Shown piece by piece: positions 58,733 to 64,000 of a stretch of 64,000 nucleotides of DNA. The translations under genes and the position numbers were made by a program. The number at the start of each line of letters is the position of its first letter. Position 1 is the first letter of the stretch. The notes beneath the pieces were generated by a model. That model did not search any database. It saw only the letters and a program-made list of their open reading frames with translations, and was not told the origin of the DNA. Where the stretch lies: assembly GCF_016862995.1 (NCBI RefSeq), contig NZ_BOOA01000035.1, forward strand, positions 26,077-90,076, in the 5' to 3' direction. Source of the stretch: Acrocarpospora phusangensis. Lineage in GTDB: Bacteria; Actinomycetota; Actinomycetes; Streptosporangiales; Streptosporangiaceae.

Positions 58733-58870
58733 GGCGGGGCTCCAGGGATGGGAGATACGTCTCTCCGTGGACGGATGACCATGCCGGGCGGGTTACCGGT
58801 GCTGAAGGTGGGAGACCGGATCGTGACCGCCATGACCTGCGCTTTACCCGAAATGTCCTAATCTGCCCCG

Positions 58871-59083
58871 GTGGGTGGGGTGTGGCATGGCCCGAAGGGC
58901 ATCGAGGTCGAAGTGATCGTGCTCGACAAGCGCCCGCTCATCCGCGTCACCCGCGTCATCCCAGAGCATGGCCGGATGCATCTCGGCTTCTGCGCCACCC
59001 CGCGCGAGGTCGCGGCACTCGTGGACTTGGCCAGCCTGGTCGAGGTCATTCAGCTCCCAGAGCTGCCGCGCCGGCGTCGGTGA
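58871..59083 (+). CDS. Hypothetical small protein (70 aa)
   Basis: GTG 58871 has no clear ribosome site but TAATCT, a -10-like element, lies 58858-58863, which would fit a leaderless transcript. Beta-rich (GIEVEVIVLDKRPLIRVTRV) then helical (PREVAALVDLASLVEVIQLP). Its 3' end overlaps the convergent gene at 59046. Function unknown. Confidence 0.5.
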   Translation: MGGVWHGPKGIEVEVIVLDKRPLIRVTRVIPEHGRMHLGFCATPREVAALVDLASLVEVIQLPELPRRRR

Positions 59084-59285
59084 GGACCAGGCGGCGGCCG
59101 TTCTCCCGGTCCACGTCCGCGTCGTCGTGCTCGATCCACCCGGACTTGAGCAGGACGCTCAGCGTCGCGGCCGGGATACCCGACCGCCGTGGGGAGAGAG
59201 GGTTGTGGCGTACGACCTCATCACGGATCCGGAGGAGTACGGCGTGCTGGGCGGGTGTGGGACGCCGGGGCGTGGAGCTGGACAT
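59046..59285 (-). CDS. Small winged-helix-like protein (79 aa)
   Basis: Sequence AQHAVLLRIRDEVVRHNPLS, IPAATLSVLLKSGWIEHDDA and GRRLVLTDAGAAAL shows an HTH plus wing ending in the 'LTxxG' turn of MarR/winged-helix proteins. Could be a small transcription regulator of the lysogenic region. Overlaps the + strand gene by 38 nt at the 3' ends. Confidence 0.6.
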   Translation of the reverse strand: MSSSTPRRPTPAQHAVLLRIRDEVVRHNPLSPRRSGIPAATLSVLLKSGWIEHDDADVDRENGRRLVLTDAGAAALGAE

Positions 59286-59429
59286 CGGAGAGTCCTCTGG
59301 TAAGCCAAGGGGGCATTTGGGCCAGATGTCCCGATTCTGCCAGTGCGCGTCAAGCCCTTGGGGTGGCCGGGGCAGGGCCGGGATCGTCTCGTAGGATCCC
59401 GCCCGGGACCACTCACTCGGGGAGACGAG

Positions 59430-59714
59430 ATGGCCGACTCAGAATTTCCAGCCGATCTGATCGCCGCTCAGCGCGCGTTCATGGAAGCCGACCGGCGAGT
59501 CCAGGAGGTTGACGCCGACTGGCCGTTGCCGACCGCGGTGGCGGCCGGCGAGGCGGTCATCACCACGGAGCAGCACGAGGCCCTGGACACCGCCCGACGG
59601 GTACGGCTGGACGCGCTTGACGCCGTACGGCTTCATCCGTTTTGGGGCACCGAACCCGGTGGGTGGATCCACAGGAAGGACGCGCTGAGACGCGCCGCCA
59701 GCGGGTCGGCCTGA
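59430..59714 (+). CDS. Hypothetical small protein (94 aa)
   Basis: ATG 59430 with GGGGAG 5-9 nt upstream; a TAGGAT -10-like element at 59392-59397 would give a 30-nt leader. Helical and acidic (LIAAQRAFMEADRRVQEVDA, TARRVRLDALDAVRLHPFWG). Unknown function. 59286-59429 otherwise shows no gene. Confidence 0.55.
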   Translation: MADSEFPADLIAAQRAFMEADRRVQEVDADWPLPTAVAAGEAVITTEQHEALDTARRVRLDALDAVRLHPFWGTEPGGWIHRKDALRRAASGSA

Positions 59715-59727
59715 ATCCCGACAAATA

Positions 59728-59756
59728 TCGACAGCATGTTCGGATGTCGCTAGGCT
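59728..59756 (+). promoter_or_regulatory. Sigma-70-type promoter without an assigned + strand gene
   Basis: TCGACA (59728-59733), 17 nt, TAGGCT (59751-59756): five of six matches to TTGACA and a good actinobacterial -10. Inverted CGACA/TGTCG units overlap it and could form an operator. It points into the antisense strand of the gene at 59801-60001; no natural + strand ORF follows. Confidence 0.4.
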
Positions 59757-59800
59757 GATCACGGCCCTGGCCGGTGGGGAAGCCGCGCTGGGGCCACCCA

Positions 59801-60001
59801 CTAGCTCGCCGGCGCTCCCACCTCGATGGCCTCGGCCTCCGCGCGGAGCCGTACGGCCTGTTCGGCGATCGGCACCGGCACGACCGCGGCGATCCGCCGG
59901 CCCGACTCGTCCGTCAAGAACGTGATGTCCCCGCGGATCAGGGCGTGGGCCGCGAGCTCGTCGAGGGCGTTGGCCGCCTGGGGGATGGCAAGGTCGTCCA
60001 T
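59801..60001 (-). CDS. Phd/antitoxin-like small protein (66 aa)
   Basis: Opens DDLAIPQAANALDELAAHAL and carries FLTDESGRRIAAVVP, the strand-turn-strand that Phd/YefM-type antitoxins end their N-terminal domain with. No partner toxin is adjacent. A TTGACA at 60036-60031 on the minus strand sits where a leaderless promoter would need it. The antitoxin label is tentative. Confidence 0.5.
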   Translation of the reverse strand: MDDLAIPQAANALDELAAHALIRGDITFLTDESGRRIAAVVPVPIAEQAVRLRAEAEAIEVGAPAS

Positions 60002-60081
60002 CCTGGAACGGTCACTCGCTCAACGTCCGATGTCAAGGCGGGATTGCACAGCTAGGTCGCGGGCTCCCTCCCGAGTTGCGT

Positions 60082-60115
60082 GCGGTGCCCCCACCGGGCC
60101 AGGCGAGGGCACCGC
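60082..60115 (-). terminator. Hairpin terminator
   Basis: GCGGTGCCC (60082-60090) and GGGCACCGC (60107-60115) pair perfectly with a 16-nt loop, 12 nt behind the minus-strand gene that ends at 60127. Confidence 0.5.
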
Positions 60116-60126
60116 GTCGCGAGTGG

Positions 60127-60294
60127 CTAGTCCCAGATCAGCCTGGCAACCCGGGCTTTTCCCCCGGAAGTCTCCACCTCCTCCGAGGTGACGAGGTACT
60201 TCTGCCAGCCGATCTCGGCGCAACCGTCTTGATCGAGTTGGTAGCGACCGACATGGCCGTCATGGTCGCCGTATCTACACACGATGAGGATCAT
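60127..60294 (-). CDS. Hypothetical small protein (55 aa)
   Basis: ATG 60294 with a TACCGT -10-like element 7 nt upstream on the minus strand, consistent with a leaderless start. MILIVCRYGDHDGHVGRYQL, then a basic tail. Unknown function; confidence is limited by size. Confidence 0.45.
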   Translation of the reverse strand: MILIVCRYGDHDGHVGRYQLDQDGCAEIGWQKYLVTSEEVETSGGKARVARLIWD

Positions 60295-60410
60295 GGCGTG
60301 CACGGTAGGGCAGAAAGCGATTAGCGTCCCCGCTCGACGAGGGCGCGTGTCGTAGTCCGGACAAGATCGGCCACGCCTATCCATAATCCCGGTTATGTAT
60401 AGGTCCTAGC

Positions 60411-60536
60411 GATCTAGCTGCCGAGGCTGACTCGAACGGCAACGCAGCAGCGGCCGGACTCGTCTACCAGCGACTGGAGGAACTGTACGGGCGGTCATGG
60501 CACGGAAGTGGCTCCCTGTCTCCCCGAACACGATAG
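60411..60536 (+). other. Open frame of natural composition without a start codon (about 41 codons)
   Basis: Reads DLAAEADSNGNAAAAGLVYQ followed by a short RLEELYGRSW segment and ends at TAG 60534-60536, just before a terminator. The frame opens after a TAA near 60384 and has no ATG, GTG or TTG. It may be the remnant of a truncated gene. 60295-60410 shows no supported gene. Confidence 0.3.
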
Positions 60537-60575
60537 AAGGCCCGGACCCCGCAATGGTGTCCGGGCCTTCTTCTT
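60536..60575. terminator. Rho-independent-type terminator
   Basis: GAAGGCCCGGAC (60536-60547) pairs perfectly with GTCCGGGCCTTC (60559-60570) over 12 bp, 11-nt loop, followed by TTCTTATG. It closes the minus-strand two-gene cassette ending at 60582 and the short + strand frame before it. Confidence 0.8.
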
Positions 60576-60581
60576 ATGCGT

Positions 60582-61133
60582 CTACGACGCGTGCTGATCC
60601 AACCAGCCCTTCTTGATGGCAGGAGCGGGCACTCTCGGTTGTTCGACGGCGTCGAGGTCGGTCATGTCGAGCATGATCTGGAAGAGATACAGGACACGCA
60701 CAGCTTTGATCGCCGCCAGGCACACGGCCGATTCAAAGATCCATCGCGCGACGGTGAGCCCGCCCGATCGGCTTCCATCGAGCGCCATGGCCACCACACA
60801 GGTCAGAGCGGCAAGCATTGGGAGGGCCAGCGTCCCGAGCCACTGTCCGCGCAGAGTGTCGCCGAACATCCGCTTGACTGTTCGCGCTCGATCACCCTGA
60901 GCGCTGGAGTAGTGGGCAACGGCTCCCGTCGCGAAGCCGAAGATGATCGCGATGACGGTTCCGCCGGCGGCGTACAGGTCCTTGCGGTCGTCCTGCGGGA
61001 TCCACCCGATGACGTCCCCGTGGCCGAACTTGAGGACGATGAACAGGTGGGAGCCGACGAGTACAACTGCGATGATTAGGTCCATCCACGGGTGCTCGAT
61101 GATCAGGTCTACCAAGCGACGCTGAGACGTCAT
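60582..61133 (-). CDS. Membrane protein, four TM segments (183 aa), second gene of cassette
   Basis: ATG 61133 with AAAGGGTGG upstream. Hydrophobic segments at about residues 17-38, 50-72, 97-118 and 126-148, charged loops, and an acidic/basic tail. It follows the gene at 61170-62093 after 36 nt and is closed by a terminator, forming a two-gene unit. No family recognised. Confidence 0.65.
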   Translation of the reverse strand: MTSQRRLVDLIIEHPWMDLIIAVVLVGSHLFIVLKFGHGDVIGWIPQDDRKDLYAAGGTVIAIIFGFATGAVAHYSSAQGDRARTVKRMFGDTLRGQWLGTLALPMLAALTCVVAMALDGSRSGGLTVARWIFESAVCLAAIKAVRVLYLFQIMLDMTDLDAVEQPRVPAPAIKKGWLDQHAS

Positions 61134-61169
61134 GGTCCACCCTTTCTTCGTTCGCCCTCCCGGCCGAGA

Positions 61170-62093
61170 TTAGCCTTCGGTGGCGTCAACAGCCAGGCGC
61201 AACTCGCGTTCGCTTCCGGCCGCTACGCCCATAATGGCAGCCACTGCCGACGAATTCCGGATGAGCTGGCCCTCCTCGTCGCGGCTGGGGACACGCCTCT
61301 TCGCGGTGATCCGTTCTTGCATGAGATTGACGCTCTCCGCCTTCGCGTCGTCGGTTTCGTCGAAGTAGGTAAGGTTCGCCTTGGCCCGCTCGGCGACGTC
61401 GGTGATCTCGGCGAGCTGCATGACATCTTCGAGGAGTTCGTGGCGGGCACGCCGGAACGCCTTGTCCTTGGGGATGTCCACGATGATAGTGATCATCGCG
61501 TCGCCATACTCCTGGCGCAGGGTGTGGATGGTGCGGCCGAGCCGGTTGCCGGCGTCGGCGACTGCAGCGGCCTTGCTGGTCCCCACCCGGAACTCCATGG
61601 AGCGCGCGCCGTCCGCTTTCTTGATCCTCTCCATCGCTCCCCGGCTGACGATCGCGCGGACATCGACGTCACCCTCAAGGAACCCGAGACCGTTGATCCA
61701 CTCTTCGAGCGCGCTTGCGCCGGGGGCCGACGTGGACCCGCGGATCATGCCGACGACGTTGCCGTAAGGGAGGAAGCACACGACGGTGGTTTCGAGCAGC
61801 CCGCGATTCTCAGCGTTGTCGAACTGCTCGATCGAGCCGTCCTCGAAGTTCACCTGCTCGATCCACTCGTCAGCGTCTTTGACCTTCCCGAGAAGCAGGT
61901 GATCGGTCTCCTGGTAGGTCACGACCTGGCCGACCAGGGTCCGAAGTTTTCCCTGGACCATCCGGTCCTTGATCGGGGCAGTTGAGAGCCCGGCGAGGAG
62001 CTTCGGCCAGTCGACTTGCCCCATCCGCTCGTGTTTCTCGGTCACGATCTCGTAGAAGGCGACCGTCCGCTCCCGGTCTTTCTTGGCTGTCAT
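61170..62093 (-). CDS. Uncharacterised protein (307 aa), first gene of cassette
   Basis: ATG 62093 with AAAGGCGG about 9 nt upstream. Soluble, alpha/beta: KDRERTVAFYEIVTEKHER, VTYQETDHLLLGKVKDADEW, NRGLLETTVVCFLPYGNVVG, then a helical C-terminal half (FRRARHELLEDVMQLAEITD). I do not recognise the family with confidence. Its pairing with a small multi-pass membrane protein next to the integrase is a layout often seen for prophage-borne defence or exclusion modules; this is inference only. Confidence 0.65.
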   Translation of the reverse strand: MTAKKDRERTVAFYEIVTEKHERMGQVDWPKLLAGLSTAPIKDRMVQGKLRTLVGQVVTYQETDHLLLGKVKDADEWIEQVNFEDGSIEQFDNAENRGLLETTVVCFLPYGNVVGMIRGSTSAPGASALEEWINGLGFLEGDVDVRAIVSRGAMERIKKADGARSMEFRVGTSKAAAVADAGNRLGRTIHTLRQEYGDAMITIIVDIPKDKAFRRARHELLEDVMQLAEITDVAERAKANLTYFDETDDAKAESVNLMQERITAKRRVPSRDEEGQLIRNSSAVAAIMGVAAGSERELRLAVDATEG

Positions 62094-62117
62094 GGAAGGA
62101 CACCGCCTTTGAGAGAA

Positions 62118-62142
62118 GTGGGAATGGGAGTGACTATCCCAC
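62118..62142. promoter_or_regulatory. Inverted repeat upstream of the two-gene cassette
   Basis: GTGGGA (62118-62123) and TCCCAC (62137-62142), with TGGGA/TCCCA (62125-62129 / 62137-62141) nested, 25-50 nt before the start at 62093. A weak TTCACC/TAGTCA promoter-like pair on the minus strand overlaps it. A candidate operator for cassette control. Confidence 0.35.
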
Positions 62143-62207
62143 AATGTGGACGCAGGTGAATCGGAGCTTCCGGGCAATCCACAACCATGCGGACATAGAA
62201 GTTAGTT

Positions 62208-62903
62208 CTAGCCTCCAGCCACCTGAAAAATGACCACGGTGGCGTCGTCTCGATAGCCGCGCTCGTCGGTCTCTACGGCCGCCACGATCGCGTCGGCTAG
62301 GGCCTGAGGATCGCCCTCGTGCTCGCGGATCAGCCTGATCAGCAGCTCCTGGGGCGCGCGCTCGATGCCGTCTGAGAACAGGATCACCAACTCGTCGCCG
62401 GTCTCGGCGGGGTGCACGGTGGCCGGGGTCGAACGTCCGAGGGTGGTCCTGATCCAATTGTCGTGCTGTTGGGCCAGTAGCTCGATGTGCTCGCCGCCGT
62501 TGTACCTGAGGTACTCGCCGATCGTTTGCGGGGTGGTGAGGAGCTGGAGTTCCTCCCCGTTCCAGCCGTACGCGCCGGCGTCACCCGTCCACGCGATTGC
62601 CGTGGGGCGGCCGGGTTCGGCAACAGCCAGCACGGCCACTCCGTCAGGTCGGATGGACCGGCCGGGCGAGGCGTTGTTGAGGGTGGCCGCCGTAAGCAGG
62701 CCGACCGTGGCGGTACGGCGAGCACCGACTCGTGCGGCGACCTCTGCGGCCACGTGTGCCCACTCGGGTGTGCCCTCGTCGTGTCCGATGCCATCCACGA
62801 TGGCCGCCGAGACGATCTCGGTTTCGGGCATGCGGTGGACGGCGGCGGCATCCGCGTTGTTGGCTTCGGTGCCTTGGCGGGTAGCGGTCGCAAACCTGAT
62901 CAC
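62208..62903 (-). CDS. PP2C-like serine/threonine phosphatase (231 aa)
   Basis: GTG 62903 with GAAGGAG 6 nt upstream; the longer frame lacks natural composition. PP2C motifs in order: AAIVDGIGHD (34-43, metal-binding Asp), AWTGDAGAYGW, LVILFSDGIERA and DDATVVIFQV. It would dephosphorylate proteins in a metal-dependent way; single-domain enzymes of this kind are common in actinobacteria. Directly follows the integrase gene (38 nt), perhaps co-transcribed. Confidence 0.82.
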   Translation of the reverse strand: MIRFATATRQGTEANNADAAAVHRMPETEIVSAAIVDGIGHDEGTPEWAHVAAEVAARVGARRTATVGLLTAATLNNASPGRSIRPDGVAVLAVAEPGRPTAIAWTGDAGAYGWNGEELQLLTTPQTIGEYLRYNGGEHIELLAQQHDNWIRTTLGRSTPATVHPAETGDELVILFSDGIERAPQELLIRLIREHEGDPQALADAIVAAVETDERGYRDDATVVIFQVAGG

Positions 62904-62940
62904 TGTGGTCTCCTTCGCCGGGTTAATTGATCCTGAGCGG

Positions 62941-63948
62941 TCATCCGAGAACGGCAGCGACCAATTGGGAAGGATCTCTTTCCAGTTGGTCGCGGGCGTG
63001 GATGTAGATGTCGGTGGTGCTCGAGCTGGCATGGCCGAGGGCGTGCTGCAGCTGCTTGACCGAGGCGCCGCGCTCCTCGCCGACCGTGGCGAACGTGTGG
63101 CGGAGGCTGTGCGGTGTGACCGACTCAGGATGCTCGAGGCCGGCCCGGCGGGCGAGCCGTACGGTGAGCTCCGCGACCTGCTGGCGGGTCATCCGACCGC
63201 CGGTCGAGGTCGCGAACAGCGGGGCGTCCGGGTCGAGCACCTCCACCTTGAGCGCGTGAGCGCGGGCCTCGAGGTAGGCTCCCAGCGCCGCGGCGGCCGC
63301 CGGCGGCACGTTCCGCATCCGGACCTTGTTGCCCTTGCCGACGATGCGCACCGTACGGAAGCCGCGCTCGAAGCCGAGCGACCCGACCGTCAAGGCGAGC
63401 GTCTCCGAGACGCGCGGGCCCAGCTCGAGCATGAACCGGATGAGGGCGCTTGAGCGGAGCCGCGCCCGTCCGTCGTCCCGGTCCGCGGCCGCGATGAGGT
63501 CGCGCGCCTCGTCCTCGCTCAGCCCTCGGGTCTCGGCCTGCATGCGGTCGACCTTCGGCCGGGTCGTCTTGCGGACCCGGTTGGGCGTAATCTCCTCCGC
63601 CTCGAGGTAGGCGTAGAAGGAGGAGACCGCCGACAGCTTCCGGGCCGCAGAGCGCGGCTCGAGGCCGCGGTGCTCTTCCAGCCATCGTCCGTACGCGTCG
63701 CCGTGGCCGCGCCGAACCTGGAGCGGGTCGACGTCTCGGTCGGCCAGGAACGTCAACCACTGGGTGAGGTCCCGGCCGTACGCCTCCCGGGTGTGCGGTG
63801 AGCGCTGGGCCAGCAGCCACGCCCACACCAGTTGCTGTACGGACACGTCCATGCGGCCGATCGCGCCGGCCAAGTTCCGGCGCCACGCCGGGAGCGGGAC
63901 GGGCTGCTCGACGGTCGCCCCGGCGGGCACGTGATCGATGACGGTCAT
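62941..63948 (-). CDS. int: Tyrosine recombinase / integrase (335 aa)
   Basis: N-terminal SAM-like core-binding domain (RSPHTREAYGRDLTQWLTFL) and catalytic domain with Arg179 (LGPRVSE), Lys205 (VGKGNK), His280 and Arg283 (HSLRHTF), His306 (LGHASSS) and the nucleophile Tyr315 (DIYIHARD). All six catalytic residues are present. It would integrate and excise the phage at an att site; the HTH protein at 22197-22607 is a candidate directionality partner. Its place near the right edge suggests attP/attR close to 64000. Confidence 0.93.
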   Translation of the reverse strand: MTVIDHVPAGATVEQPVPLPAWRRNLAGAIGRMDVSVQQLVWAWLLAQRSPHTREAYGRDLTQWLTFLADRDVDPLQVRRGHGDAYGRWLEEHRGLEPRSAARKLSAVSSFYAYLEAEEITPNRVRKTTRPKVDRMQAETRGLSEDEARDLIAAADRDDGRARLRSSALIRFMLELGPRVSETLALTVGSLGFERGFRTVRIVGKGNKVRMRNVPPAAAAALGAYLEARAHALKVEVLDPDAPLFATSTGGRMTRQQVAELTVRLARRAGLEHPESVTPHSLRHTFATVGEERGASVKQLQHALGHASSSTTDIYIHARDQLERDPSQLVAAVLG

Positions 63949-63958
63949 CTGGGCGTCG

Positions 63959-64000
63959 TCACCCCTGCCCGCGCAGGTCGGCCAGGAGGCCGGGCAGGCC
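63959..64000 (-). CDS. C-terminal end of a gene entering from the right edge
   Basis: On the minus strand the last 13 codons read GLPGLLADLRGQG followed by TGA (63961-63959), 10 nt before the integrase start. Natural-looking but far too short to identify. It implies a gene upstream of int in the same direction. Confidence 0.35.
   Translation of the reverse strand, partial: GLPGLLADLRGQG

Noticed and set aside
59774..60055. 93-codon + strand frame after the promoter at 59728
   Set aside because: Composition is that of an antisense shadow of the antitoxin-like gene; no ribosome site.
60300..60580. tRNA or other structured RNA gene in the gap
   Set aside because: No cloverleaf or T-loop (GTTCRAAT-like) sequence could be found; only the terminator at 60536 is convincing.

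Overview
The window looks like most of a temperate, long-tailed (siphovirus-type) actinobacteriophage genome or prophage. By eye it is about two-thirds G+C or more, with GTG/ATG starts, strong GC3 bias and 4-nt ATGA/GTGA gene overlaps. A WhiB-family regulator, an amidase endolysin and the compact run of phage genes all point to a filamentous or related high-GC actinomycete host. The genus cannot be resolved from the sequence alone. No rRNA, tRNA or CRISPR array was recognised.

Left arm, + strand (1-24950): one long early transcription unit of about 45 genes. It opens with the tail end of an XRE-type regulator and a small inverted repeat. It holds a Rad52/Erf-like annealing protein, HNH nucleases, paired HTH paralogues, a sigma-like protein, a MazG-like pyrophosphohydrolase, a C5-cytosine methylase, a WhiB/zinc-ribbon protein, a DnaN sliding clamp, a Dam-type methylase, an SNF2-like helicase and an N4/N6 methylase. 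A replication core follows: perfect DnaA boxes, an initiator-like protein whose own gene carries a dense palindrome array followed by an A+T-rich stretch (a lambda-O-like layout), a DnaC-like loader and a DnaB helicase. An excisionase-like HTH protein and several small genes end the arm.

Junction (24951-26703): a lower-GC membrane-anchored HEPN-like gene, a hairpin terminator, a small membrane protein on the minus strand with its own TTGACA promoter, and about 300 non-coding bases before the small terminase, where a cos/pac site would be expected.

Late region, + strand (26704-53399): small terminase, lysis genes (endolysin and a holin-like protein) placed between the two terminase subunits, large terminase, portal, MuF-like protein, scaffold, major capsid protein and head-tail connectors. 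The tail genes include a -1 frameshifted G/GT chaperone, an 865-residue tape measure and distal tail or fibre proteins. A free-standing HNH endonuclease has inserted at the 5' end of the holin-like gene and left a synonymously recoded duplicate of its first eight codons. A 765-residue virion-type protein carries 25 exact 20-residue repeats.

Right arm (53406-64000), mostly minus strand: a five-gene operon led by a sigma factor and encoding an epimerase and two glycosyltransferases; two + strand membrane genes; a secreted nuclease; several small genes; a two-gene cassette of unknown function; a PP2C-like phosphatase; and a tyrosine integrase next to the right edge. The integrase suggests that the attachment site lies just beyond or close to position 64000. 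No clear CI-type repressor is complete in the window.
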